Origin: a virus
Virus record (IMG/VR): IMGVR_UViG_3300028595_000026
Span: 1 to 41,457 of that record
Length of the DNA stretch: 41,457 nucleotides
Direction: 5' to 3' (one strand)
This document shows, one piece after another, positions 1-5,825 of the stretch. The position numbers were made by a program, and so were the translations under genes. Position 1 is the first letter of the stretch, and every line of letters starts with the position of its first letter. Under the pieces are notes generated by a model. The model did not search any database. It had not been told where the DNA came from and saw only the letters and a list, made by a program, of their open reading frames with translations.

Positions 1-134
1 GGGAAAGCGATGGCAAGAAAAGAAGTGCTGTCAAGATAATTGTATTCAAGTTTCACTTCATCGGCGGGAATAAGAAAAGTAACGTTGAAAAAGTAAAAGA
101 CGCTTTTCAAGCTGACGACAATATACCGTATTAG
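1..134 (+). CDS. ssb: 3' fragment of the SSB gene, cut by the window start
   Basis: The frame encodes the last 44 residues of the SSB that is complete at 41089-41454, ending in the acidic tip DDNIPY and TAG at 132-134. It is the other end of the same gene on a circular map, not a second paralogue: the flanking sequence stops exactly at the window edge and the DNA is identical apart from base 11. In the joined genome SSB is therefore followed by the tRNA-like element and then the gene at 251. Confidence 0.9.
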   Translation, partial: ESDGKKRSAVKIIVFKFHFIGGNKKSNVEKVKDAFQADDNIPY

Positions 135-137
135 CAC
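1..137. repeat. Terminal direct repeat, left copy
   Basis: The first 137 bases match the last 137 bases of the window except at one position (T at 11, C at 41331). The repeat lies inside the 3' end of the SSB gene, so it has no independent function here. It most simply marks the overlap of a circularly permuted or circular genome assembly. The single mismatch suggests strain-level variation or a read error. Confidence 0.95.
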
Positions 138-140
138 AAC

Positions 141-221
141 GCACAGGTATGGTAGGTTCAAATAAGCGGGTTTATCGAGTATGACGATGTTTGGATTGCA
201 GGTTCAAATCCTGCCCTGTGC
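141..221 (+). tRNA. tRNA-like element, irregular
   Basis: Bases 141-147 (GCACAGG) pair perfectly with 215-221 (CCTGTGC) as a 7-bp acceptor stem. Bases 198-202 and 210-214 form a perfect 5-bp T stem around the classical loop TTCAAAT. T148 and A149 occupy the usual positions 8 and 9. An anticodon-like stem is possible at 173-177 with 185-189 around a 7-base loop, but that loop has G where U33 should be, and no convincing D stem is present. The decamer AGGTTCAAAT occurs at both 154-163 and 200-209, as if part of the T arm had been copied into the D region. CCA is not encoded. It starts six bases after the SSB stop. It may be a decayed tRNA, a tRNA mimic, or a captured tRNA end used as an attachment site; decoding ability is doubtful. 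Confidence 0.45.
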
Positions 222-250
222 AAATCCCTTCGGGGCTGAAAGGATGATAT

Positions 251-793
251 ATGCTTGCACGAATTGAAGAAGTAAAAAAGCTAAAATCCAATAATGTTAA
301 AATCATTCTAACTTTCACGGAAGATATACATCAGAAATTCGCTGATACTTTCGTGGCGGTTACTTTCGGTGGGCGGGTTACGGTACACGGAAAAAGTAGT
401 AAGATAAGTGTCCACGCCCGGAATGATTTACGTCGTGCTTCGCTTTCTGTCCTGTTATCAAAAGAACCGGATATACTTTCATTTTTAGATTTTATTGGCT
501 ATCCGGATAATTGGCTTTATTATTCAAGTTTTTCTATATTCATTATTGAAGATATAGATACGCAAATAATAGAACTAGACGGGAAAGAGTTTCAATACAG
601 GGAAAAACTTTTCAAACAGATTTACGCTATTTACGCAAGTTTAAAGCCGGCGATGGAAGGATTAACGGAAAATATTGATGAATTCCTAAAAGAAAAGTTT
701 AAAATAAAAAGTAAAGGTGATTTATCAACGCCTGAGTTAGAAGATTATCGCAATAAGCTAATAGCGTTAGAAGAAAGTTTAGGAGGAGAATAA
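251..793 (+). CDS. Hypothetical early protein
   Basis: This 180-residue protein belongs to no family I can name. It has a mixed alpha/beta composition, with a charged N-terminus. The C-terminal segment, FKIKSKGDLSTPELEDYRNKL, resembles the short helical tails often found on phage recombination accessory proteins. The start is supported by an AAAGGA-type ribosome binding site in a short leader that contains a CCC-TTCG-GGG mini-hairpin. It lies downstream of SSB and the tRNA-like element, and is followed after two bases by the pentapeptide gene, so it is probably part of the same rightward early transcript. A recombination or replication accessory role is inferred only from position. Confidence 0.75.
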   Translation: MLARIEEVKKLKSNNVKIILTFTEDIHQKFADTFVAVTFGGRVTVHGKSSKISVHARNDLRRASLSVLLSKEPDILSFLDFIGYPDNWLYYSSFSIFIIEDIDTQIIELDGKEFQYREKLFKQIYAIYASLKPAMEGLTENIDEFLKEKFKIKSKGDLSTPELEDYRNKLIALEESLGGE

Positions 794-795
794 GA

Positions 796-1383
796 ATGAA
801 AATATTATCAAAAGATGAAGCAGTTAAACTATTAAAGAAAGATGTTAAAGCATTTAACGAATATCGACAAGAGTTATATGAAAAAGGTATTTTTGATATT
901 GACTTATCAGGTGTAGACTTCGAAGGTGCAGACTTACGAGATGCGAACTTACGACGCTCTGACTTACGAGATGCAGACTTACGAGATGCAGACTTCCAAG
1001 GTGCTGACTTCCGACGCTCTGACTTACGACGCTCTGACTTACGACGTGCTGACTTACGACGTGCTGACTTACGACGTGTAGACTTCGAAGGTGCAGACTT
1101 CGAAGGTGCAGACTTACAAGGTGCGAACTTACTTCGTGCGGACTTACTTCGTGCGGGTTTAAAGAATATTAAAGGAAAGCATATTTTTAAAACTACTGGG
1201 AACGGCAGTGAAGGTCGTGAAATATGGTATATTGCCGAAGACGATTATATTAAAGCTGGGTGTTGGGATGGTACGCTTGAGGAGTTTGAAAAACGTGTGG
1301 AAGAAGTGTATAAAGATAATGAAGACTTGAAAGAAAGCTATATTGATGTTATTGATTATTATAAGAAAAAAAGAAAAAAATAG
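796..1383 (+). CDS. Pentapeptide-repeat protein
   Basis: Roughly residues 35-118 of 195 are consecutive five-residue units of the A(D/N)LXX type, such as DLRDA, DFQGA, DLRRA and DFEGA. This is the signature of the pentapeptide-repeat fold, a right-handed quadrilateral beta helix. Members such as Qnr and MfpA mimic DNA and protect gyrase; whether this one does is unknown. The units are unusually rich in Arg/Asp pairs. The C-terminal 75 residues form a separate domain with AGCWDGTLEEFEKRVEEVY, a tail also seen on other pentapeptide proteins. At DNA level the 15-base units are almost identical, so copy number could change by slippage. The first 18 coding bases and the ribosome binding site recur downstream at 1389-1418. 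SD is GGAG, eight bases before ATG. Confidence 0.9.
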   Translation: MKILSKDEAVKLLKKDVKAFNEYRQELYEKGIFDIDLSGVDFEGADLRDANLRRSDLRDADLRDADFQGADFRRSDLRRSDLRRADLRRADLRRVDFEGADFEGADLQGANLLRADLLRAGLKNIKGKHIFKTTGNGSEGREIWYIAEDDYIKAGCWDGTLEEFEKRVEEVYKDNEDLKESYIDVIDYYKKKRKK

Positions 1384-1388
1384 TATAA

Positions 1389-1418
1389 AGGAGAATAAGA
1401 ATGAAAATATTATCAAAA
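1389..1418 (+). repeat. 30-bp duplicate of the pentapeptide gene's start
   Basis: Bases 1389-1418 are identical to 784-813, which include the ribosome binding site, ATG and first six codons of the pentapeptide-repeat gene. The match ends abruptly on both sides. This looks like the remnant of a tandem gene duplication that later lost its body, leaving only a start and a short reading frame joined to yopX. Confidence 0.85.
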
Positions 1419-1445
1419 AACTTGCCCGAACTGGAGGAAGAATGA
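1401..1445 (+). pseudogene. Vestigial 14-codon reading frame before yopX
   Basis: The duplicated start at 1389-1418 opens a frame encoding MKILSKNLPELEEE and then a TGA that overlaps the yopX start as ATGA. It shares MKILSK with the pentapeptide protein and then diverges. It could be a dead remnant, or it could still work as a leader peptide that couples ribosomes into yopX, since it has a good GGAG site. Both readings are inference. Confidence 0.4.
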
Positions 1446-1837
1446 AAGAAATAAAGTTTCGTGCGTGGGATAAGATAGATAAAGAGATGATTTCATCTGA
1501 TGCTTTATATTTCGGCGATATAAGTCAACCTTTTGCCGATAGCGTTAAAGACGTAAGAGAAAGATTTGTTATAATGCAATACACAGGATTAAAATATAAA
1601 AATGACGTTGAAATATATGAAGGCGATATTGTAAACGTTCAAAGTCGTGGCTTAGACTTTACGGTTGTTATACAAGAAATAACAGCATATGGGTTAAAAG
1701 TAGAATTCATTAAAGGTTCTGATTACAAACAAATGTTTTATCGTCCCGATTGGGAAAATAGCGAGGTTATCGGTAATAAGTATGAAAATCCTGAACTATT
1801 GGAGAAGAAAAATGAACAAATCAACAAAGCAGTTTGA
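1442..1837 (+). CDS. YopX family protein
   Basis: The 131-residue product starts MKEIKFRAWDK and contains MQYTGLKYKNDVEIYEGDIV followed by a C-terminal IGNKYENPELLE. These are the hallmark segments of the YopX family (first named in Bacillus phage SPbeta), small beta-rich phage and prophage proteins of unknown biochemical role. The start at 1442 is chosen because GGAGG lies just upstream and the family begins exactly there; the frame stays open further upstream without family similarity. The stop overlaps the next gene's start region, indicating translational coupling in the early operon. Confidence 0.92.
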   Translation: MKEIKFRAWDKIDKEMISSDALYFGDISQPFADSVKDVRERFVIMQYTGLKYKNDVEIYEGDIVNVQSRGLDFTVVIQEITAYGLKVEFIKGSDYKQMFYRPDWENSEVIGNKYENPELLEKKNEQINKAV

Positions 1838-2150
1838 AAAATATCGCAAAAAGTTAAAAGAAAAGCTGCTACAAGAAAGCAACGGGCTTTGTGAATTCTG
1901 CGGTCGGTTTATGGGAAAAAAATATCTTACCTTACACGAAATATTCGGCGGTGCTTATCGAAAAGCAAGTGTATACTGTAACGCCGTTGCTCTTGTTTGC
2001 CCGCTGTGTAACTGTATGGCTTTAGAAGGTTCCGGAATATTGACCAGTGAAGAAGCGAATAAAAAGCTGTGTGTTCAAAAAGGTTTGGATTATAACGAAT
2101 TAATGACGCAAGTTTATACTTGCGATGTGAAAAAAGAAAGGTTGCAATGA
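1812..2150 (+). CDS. HNH-like zinc-binding protein, possible recombination endonuclease
   Basis: The 112-residue product has C27-x2-C30, H42 in LHEIF, and C63-x2-C66 (plus C68). This spacing matches the zinc-bound shell of small phage HNH-type nucleases of the NinG/Rap-like kind, with the CEFCGR and VCPLCNC knuckles around the LHEI histidine. A basic helix (residues 1-22) precedes it. Known family members cut branched or recombination intermediates; here that is inference from the motif and the nearby ERF, exonuclease and SSB genes. The start at 1812 follows GGAGAAG by a few bases. It ends at 2150, overlapping the MazG-like gene. Confidence 0.65.
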   Translation: MNKSTKQFEKYRKKLKEKLLQESNGLCEFCGRFMGKKYLTLHEIFGGAYRKASVYCNAVALVCPLCNCMALEGSGILTSEEANKKLCVQKGLDYNELMTQVYTCDVKKERLQ

Positions 2151-2776
2151 TGGAAATAAACGAAAATCTAATAATAAGTAAAGATGAAAGTCTTGCAAGT
2201 ATGGCGAAAAAAATAAATGCTAATGCTGTTAAAAAAGGTTTTTGGGACGGTGAATTTGATGTTTACGAAAAAACAAATTTGTTACATAGCGAAGTTAGTG
2301 AATTGTTAGAAGAATATCGATTAGAAGAACCTAAAGAGTTATATTTTCAAGAATATGATGTATTATATAAAAACGAAGGATTGATAAACTCTATTTTAGA
2401 TAAATATAAAAAAAATGATTTTAGATTAGTGATTTTAAATTGTAAACCTTGCGGTTACGGGATAGAACTTGCAGACTTGCTTATCCGCCTGCTTGATATG
2501 GTTGAAGGATTAAAGATTGATATTGATTATAGTAAAATAGATAATACTTGTTTTGACTATGATATTTCTATTCAAGAAATTATTAGCGATATTCACGAGT
2601 GCATAACTGACGTAAAAGAAGAATTAATAAATCAAGAATATTACAGCTATTTACCAGATTTATTTGATAATATTTTTTCTTTTGCAAAATTGCGAGGAAT
2701 AGACTTAATGAGAATGGTAGAGATTAAACACAAATATAATTTAACAAGACGAGCAAAACATGGAAAGAGGTTTTAA
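2150..2776 (+). CDS. MazG-like nucleotide pyrophosphohydrolase
   Basis: The 208-residue protein carries the all-alpha NTP pyrophosphatase signature: E48-x2-E51 in LLHSEVSELLEEYR and E106-x2-D109 in GIELADLLIRLLD. These four acids bind the magnesium ions that hydrolyse NTPs to NMP and pyrophosphate. The C-terminal KHKYNLTRRAKHGKRF is the usual basic tail of phage MazG-like proteins. In phages such enzymes may clean modified or aberrant dNTPs or lower ppGpp; the substrate here is unknown. Between the two motifs lies an insertion of about 50 residues, making it longer than minimal family members. ATG at 2147 is an alternative start. A paralogue follows at 3278. Confidence 0.85.
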   Translation: MEINENLIISKDESLASMAKKINANAVKKGFWDGEFDVYEKTNLLHSEVSELLEEYRLEEPKELYFQEYDVLYKNEGLINSILDKYKKNDFRLVILNCKPCGYGIELADLLIRLLDMVEGLKIDIDYSKIDNTCFDYDISIQEIISDIHECITDVKEELINQEYYSYLPDLFDNIFSFAKLRGIDLMRMVEIKHKYNLTRRAKHGKRF

Positions 2777-2777
2777 T

Positions 2778-2852
2778 ATGGATAATAAAATAAAAAAAGG
2801 TTTTGAAACACAAACAAAAAAAATAAATGATATGATAGAAAGGTTACAATAA
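2778..2852 (+). CDS. 24-residue basic miniprotein
   Basis: A small frame encodes MDNKIKKGFETQTKKINDM and five more residues. It is preceded by GGAAAGAGG at ideal spacing, and its TAA overlaps the next ATG (TAATG). The peptide is a lysine-rich amphipathic helix. The ribosome site and coupling argue for translation, but there is no recognisable family. Confidence 0.5.
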   Translation: MDNKIKKGFETQTKKINDMIERLQ

Positions 2853-3040
2853 TGGCGAAAAAGTTTCAACACGTTTTAGATTACGATAAAAAACTATTCG
2901 AAGAAATCCGGGCAAGGTTGAAAAAAGAAAACCCGCCGATAACGATAAAAGAAAAAGGTAAGTTCCTAACTTTTAACGATTTGCATCACAGCCAACAATC
3001 GAAAATCGTAAAGGAATATTATGTATATATTTACGGATAG
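2852..3040 (+). CDS. Small hypothetical protein
   Basis: The 62-residue basic protein (MAKKFQHVLDYDKKLFEEI start) has no recognised family. It contains two helical stretches separated by PPITIKEKGKFLTFNDL. It is the last gene before a terminator-like hairpin at 3045-3076, so it probably ends a transcription segment. GAAAGG precedes its start, overlapping the stop of the 24-residue frame. Confidence 0.6.
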   Translation: MAKKFQHVLDYDKKLFEEIRARLKKENPPITIKEKGKFLTFNDLHHSQQSKIVKEYYVYIYG

Positions 3041-3044
3041 AAAA

Positions 3045-3076
3045 CACCATACTTATTAATAAGTGTGTGTATTTTT
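3045..3076 (+). terminator. Probable intrinsic terminator
   Basis: A perfect 14-base palindrome (ACTTATT/AATAAGT, 3051-3064) is extended by further pairs with one bulge, and is followed by five Ts at 3072-3076. The AT-rich stem is weak, so termination would be partial. It lies in the 50-base gap between two rightward genes. Confidence 0.5.
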
Positions 3077-3090
3077 AAAAGGAGTAAAAA

Positions 3091-3276
3091 ATGAAAAAAT
3101 ATAAAGTGTATCTTAGTTTTACAAGTGACCGATGCGCCTCGCAAAATAATGAGTTTCAAATAAAAACAATAAAAGATTTACTTGATTTAATCGGTGAATA
3201 TCCTTATCCTGCTATAGTCGAAATAATGGCAAACGAAGAATTATCAATAGAAATTTATGATGATTGGAGAGAGTAA
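3091..3276 (+). CDS. Small acidic hypothetical protein
   Basis: The product has 61 residues, starting MKKYKVYLSFTSDRC, with a central helix KTIKDLLDLIGEYP and an acidic end. It is preceded by a strong AAAGGAG site. The pattern of two short beta strands, helix, strands could suit a small antitoxin-like or inhibitor fold, but no family is recognised. It sits directly before the degenerate MazG-like paralogue, with one base between. Confidence 0.6.
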   Translation: MKKYKVYLSFTSDRCASQNNEFQIKTIKDLLDLIGEYPYPAIVEIMANEELSIEIYDDWRE

Positions 3277-3277
3277 A

Positions 3278-3940
3278 ATGAAAAAACTATATATAACAAA
3301 AAAGCAAATAAAAGATTGTTATGACTACCGTGATTTAATAAAACCTATTTTTAACAGTGGTATTTTAAGTTTTTACACAGCCCCCGGGCTGCATTGGTGG
3401 GGCGATGATATAAGTGCAAAAGAAGTTTTATTTAAAGTAATAACTTTAATCCACAAAAGTATTTCAGACTTTGCTTTATTTATGATTGAAGGTAAAAACA
3501 GAAAATATAACTATTATTTTCAGAGTGATAATGAATTCATAGAACCTAAAGAAGTTGTGAAAAAAATATATAATAAAAATAAATATCGGTTAATACCTGA
3601 ATACCAACCTTTGGGGAAATCTATCCTTTTAGCTGATATTTTTATCCATGTTTTATATTTTGCGGGTATGCTTGATTTAGAAAGTAAAGTTTGTAAAAGT
3701 TACGATTTAGCTGATTTTTATTTTTCTAACCGAATACTTTATATGCATAACGATTTAACACAAATATATAAAAAAATAAGCTGGAGTGTTAATACGGAAA
3801 CTTATTATGGTGAATATTTAAGTAACATTATAAGCGAAGTTTTTTCAATAGACGAATATTTTAAACTGGACGTTTGTAAAGCAATCGAAGTAAAGCACAA
3901 ATATAATCTCATCACAGCAGGGAATATTGTTAAATTTTAA
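3278..3940 (+). CDS. Degenerate MazG-like paralogue
   Basis: The 220-residue product ends KAIEVKHKYNLITAGNIVKF, closely resembling the end of the MazG-like protein encoded at 2150-2776, and shows the same helix pattern. The metal-binding acids are mostly lost: aligning LLHSEVSELLE with LIHKSISDFAL puts S61 and D64 where E48 and E51 were, and aligning GIELADLL with SILLADIF puts L117 where E106 was, with only D120 kept. I infer a duplicated and catalytically dead or repurposed relative, perhaps a nucleotide sensor or partner subunit. The start at 3278 is set by the GGAGAG site. It ends in an A-tract before an AT-rich gap. Confidence 0.65.
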   Translation: MKKLYITKKQIKDCYDYRDLIKPIFNSGILSFYTAPGLHWWGDDISAKEVLFKVITLIHKSISDFALFMIEGKNRKYNYYFQSDNEFIEPKEVVKKIYNKNKYRLIPEYQPLGKSILLADIFIHVLYFAGMLDLESKVCKSYDLADFYFSNRILYMHNDLTQIYKKISWSVNTETYYGEYLSNIISEVFSIDEYFKLDVCKAIEVKHKYNLITAGNIVKF

Positions 3941-3981
3941 AAAAAAAAAATAAATCTATCTATATATATTATATTATATAT

Positions 3982-4131
3982 ATGGATAAAGAAATAAAAA
4001 CCTTATATAATAAAACCTGCGCAAAATGTAAAGATAAAGTTTGTCATGATGGTGCAGAATGCCCGCTTTTACGATGGATACACGAGTGGGGCGAACCCAT
4101 GATTGAAAACAAACAGAATAAAAACATATAA
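3982..4131 (+). CDS. 49-residue zinc-finger-like miniprotein
   Basis: The frame encodes a small protein with CAKCKDKVCHDGAEC, that is four cysteines (C-x2-C-x4-C-x5-C) able to bind one zinc, followed by an acidic/aromatic helix around LLRWIHEWGEP. The cysteine pattern argues for a real gene. There is no good ribosome binding site: the leader is a run of TA repeats, so translation may be weak or depend on the unstructured AU-rich leader. It fills most of the 293-base gap between larger genes. Confidence 0.5.
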   Translation: MDKEIKTLYNKTCAKCKDKVCHDGAECPLLRWIHEWGEPMIENKQNKNI

Positions 4132-4177
4132 AAAACTAACTTTTTTGTTTTTTTTGACGTTTTTTTTGTAAAAATAC

Positions 4178-4206
4178 TTGACAAAATAGAAAAAATATAC
4201 TATACT
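4178..4206 (+). promoter_or_regulatory. Consensus sigma-70 promoter, rightward
   Basis: TTGACA at 4178-4183 and TATACT at 4201-4206 are separated by exactly 17 bases, an almost ideal housekeeping promoter. It lies 28 bases before the gene at 4234. Upstream T-tracts at 4141-4168 could act as an UP element. It shares the ACTTGA core with the promoters at 24154-24182 and 38449-38477. Confidence 0.8.
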
Positions 4207-4233
4207 TTATATATAAGAAAAACGGAGGAAACC

Positions 4234-4458
4234 ATGGAAAAACAATATAAAGCAATAATCGATGGAGAGAGCCACGCTATATTATTCTGGAGTAATATAG
4301 AAAACGAATGGATTAGTAATCTCTTCGGAACCAAAACAGAAATATTAGTTAATGAAGAAACGAAAGATAAAATCATAAATTCGCCACATTTTTACCATTC
4401 TGCACATCCTAAGTATGCCCCTCACCCTATTATATTTCAAAAAGTAAAGGAAGCATAA
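4234..4458 (+). CDS. Hypothetical protein under its own promoter
   Basis: The 74-residue product, MEKQYKAIIDGESHAILF at its start, has a central strand-rich part and a histidine/proline-rich end (SPHFYHSAHPKYAPHP). No family is recognised. It has a strong GGAGGAAACC leader and is the first gene after the consensus promoter at 4178-4206, so it is probably expressed strongly and early. Such promoter-proximal small proteins are often host take-over or anti-defence factors; that is inference from position only. Its TAA overlaps the next ATG. Confidence 0.65.
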   Translation: MEKQYKAIIDGESHAILFWSNIENEWISNLFGTKTEILVNEETKDKIINSPHFYHSAHPKYAPHPIIFQKVKEA

Positions 4459-4706
4459 TGAAACTCGGAGAAGCACAAAAAGCAATAAAAGATATAATCT
4501 TACACGATAAAAAGTATAGGTTTATATCACACTTTGCGGAAGATTTTTGCAAGGTGTACCACGAATACACAAAAAAAACAGTGATGGCTGTGTTTTCTAA
4601 AAACCCCCGTTATTCGCATAAACTGCTTGTTAAGATAGCGGAATATTTAGGGATGGGACTACGGCAGGAAACTGATTATTTACTTCAACCCAAATCGCCA
4701 AACTAA
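4458..4706 (+). CDS. Small basic hypothetical protein
   Basis: The product has 82 residues, mostly helical and basic, with KLLVKIAEYLGMGLRQETDYLL near the C-terminus, which could be an HTH-like helix pair. It is translationally coupled to the gene at 4234 (start and stop overlap). It is the last gene of the rightward operon and overlaps the 3' end of the convergent late operon by 27 bases. No function can be assigned. Confidence 0.6.
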   Translation: MKLGEAQKAIKDIILHDKKYRFISHFAEDFCKVYHEYTKKTVMAVFSKNPRYSHKLLVKIAEYLGMGLRQETDYLLQPKSPN

Positions 4707-4988
4707 AAAGGCTATAAGTATCGCTTGTATAATCCCAAGTATGAGCGATACTCCTTTTTCTTTCCAGAATGTGCTTTTACCTTCCAGTATATTCAACTTT
4801 TCGAATATAGTATCTAGCTTATTTTCTACTTTTACGATATTTAATAACAGTTGATTATAGTTCGTGTCTATATGAACAATCCTCGATTTTATTTCATCGA
4901 ATTCTTTTAATGTTTCTATTTGCATTTTATCAATCCTTGCGTTTACCCTTGTTATCTCCGGGCAATCATAACAGGTTCTATCAACCAC
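4680..4988 (-). CDS. Probable holin-like protein, XhlA type
   Basis: The product has 102 residues: CYDC near the N-terminus, a long coiled coil (about residues 15-68), and one hydrophobic segment near the C-terminus (VSLILGIIQAILIAFLVW) with a short basic end. A coiled coil followed by a C-terminal membrane anchor preceded by FWKEKG is the layout of XhlA-like phage lysis accessory proteins. It is the last gene of the late operon, after the spanins, and overlaps the convergent early operon. A holin or holin-partner role is inferred; another 2-TM holin candidate lies at 5453. Confidence 0.6.
   Translation of the reverse strand: MVDRTCYDCPEITRVNARIDKMQIETLKEFDEIKSRIVHIDTNYNQLLLNIVKVENKLDTIFEKLNILEGKSTFWKEKGVSLILGIIQAILIAFLVWRFGLK
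4717..4759 (+). terminator. Possible terminator at the operon convergence
   Basis: AGTATCGC (4717-4724) and GCGATACT (4745-4752) form a perfect 8-bp stem with a 20-base loop, followed on the + strand by CC and five Ts. It lies just beyond the last rightward gene but inside the coding sequence of the convergent leftward gene. The large loop weakens the case. On the - strand CTTTTTAG also follows after ten bases. Confidence 0.45.
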
Positions 4989-5269
4989 TAGTTCGCCTCC
5001 GCCATTCTGTTATTTTCTTCTATTCTAGTCTCCAGCTGCTTAATATAAGCACGCCACTTTAATTCACGTTCTGCTAATGTTCGTGCATTTAGAAAATCTA
5101 AAAACACACCGCCTTGAACACTTTTGAACTTTACCGGCTTAGTTACCGGTTTGTGTGGCATTGGTATTATTAACGGTTTCATTACTATTTTCAAACAGCC
5201 CGTTAAGAAAATCGCTAATATCACTATCAGGCATAGAATATAACTTTTGTAACTTTTTTCGTAACACAT
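4988..5269 (-). CDS. o-spanin, Rz1-like outer-membrane lipoprotein
   Basis: The 93-residue product has a lipoprotein signal peptide: hydrophobic YILCLIVILAIFLTGC with lipobox LTGC, C25 being the acylation site. A proline-rich stretch follows (PMPHKPVTKPVKF) and then a charged helix. Outer-membrane spanins have exactly this layout and join the inner-membrane spanin to fuse both membranes at the end of lysis. The gene overlaps the i-spanin gene by 131 bases in another frame, the typical Rz/Rz1 overlap. Presence of a two-component spanin is good evidence for a Gram-negative host. Confidence 0.85.
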   Translation of the reverse strand: MCYEKSYKSYILCLIVILAIFLTGCLKIVMKPLIIPMPHKPVTKPVKFKSVQGGVFLDFLNARTLAERELKWRAYIKQLETRIEENNRMAEAN

Positions 5270-5456
5270 TTAATATTCCCTTGTCTTGTTTATTTATTTT
5301 TTTCAGGTATTCCGCTTGTTGCTTTAACTCTGCTATCTGCTTTCGCTGTTTCTCTATTGTACGCTTTGCCGAAGATAAACGGCAACTTTGCACACCGCCG
5401 AATATTAAACTCCCAGCGATGATAACTATTAAAAAATAAATCAAATATTTCGTCAT
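5139..5456 (-). CDS. i-spanin, Rz-like inner-membrane protein
   Basis: The 105-residue product starts with a membrane anchor (MTKYLIYFLIVIIAGSLIFG) and continues as a periplasmic coiled coil rich in K, E and Q (SAKRTIEKQRKQIAELKQQ). This is the standard i-spanin plan. I start at 5456 because the anchor begins there and the ATG overlaps the stop of the preceding gene; the frame is open upstream without a plausible N-terminus. The second half overlaps the o-spanin gene in another frame. Confidence 0.85.
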   Translation of the reverse strand: MTKYLIYFLIVIIAGSLIFGGVQSCRLSSAKRTIEKQRKQIAELKQQAEYLKKINKQDKGILNVLRKKLQKLYSMPDSDISDFLNGLFENSNETVNNTNATQTGN

Positions 5457-5752
5457 ATTCCATTTTGCCCACCTTGAACCGTCGGTGGTACAACTGTTGT
5501 ACTTCCAACCGTTACGGTGTTTCCTTTCTTTGCTAATTCCGTTACTTTTTCCCACGGTATTTTTTCAAGCAACACTTTATCTTTTTTACCATTGTAAATG
5601 ACAGCTTGATACATAAGAAGCACAGCGCACGCTAATGCTAAACCGCCTAAACCAAACCGCCAATCATGTTTATAAAAAACCGCCACGATTGCAATCGCCA
5701 TGCCCACAAGGATAAAAAGAACTATTAGAATATTGCATATTATTTTACTCAT
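5453..5752 (-). CDS. Two-TM holin candidate
   Basis: The 99-residue product has two membrane segments, IICNILIVLFILVGMAIAIV and LGGLALACAVLLMYQAVIY, with a short loop between them and a polar C-terminal tail ending PPTVQGGQNGI. Size, topology and location directly between endolysin and spanin genes fit a class II holin, which would form the lethal membrane hole. No family motif is seen. The stop overlaps the i-spanin start by four bases. Confidence 0.6.
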   Translation of the reverse strand: MSKIICNILIVLFILVGMAIAIVAVFYKHDWRFGLGGLALACAVLLMYQAVIYNGKKDKVLLEKIPWEKVTELAKKGNTVTVGSTTVVPPTVQGGQNGI

Positions 5753-5756
5753 ATTT

Positions 5757-5825
5757 TCACCACGTTATCAAGATTGCGCAAACTGTAACAAGCACAGCCA
5801 CGTAAATAATAATAGCTATTTCCAT
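5757..5825 (-). CDS. 22-residue membrane peptide in the lysis cassette
   Basis: A tiny frame encodes MEIAIIIYVAVLVTVCAILI and two more residues, a single hydrophobic helix and nothing else. It has a perfect GGAGG site five bases upstream, and its ATG follows the endolysin TAA directly. These signs of translation and its place between endolysin and holin candidate suggest a toxin-like, holin-modulating or pinholin-like peptide. No homologue can be named. Confidence 0.6.
   Translation of the reverse strand: MEIAIIIYVAVLVTVCAILITW

Noticed and set aside
1-137. Idea of a fixed functional direct terminal repeat (T7-like)
   Set aside because: It lies inside ssb, with no promoter or site, and there is no phage RNA polymerase; a circular overlap is simpler.
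901-1160. Possible CRISPR array or minisatellite
   Set aside because: The 15-base units are the codons of the pentapeptide repeats; there are no spacers.
1159-1416. - frame opposite the pentapeptide gene
   Set aside because: Phe/Ile-rich shadow of a Lys/Asp-rich coding strand.
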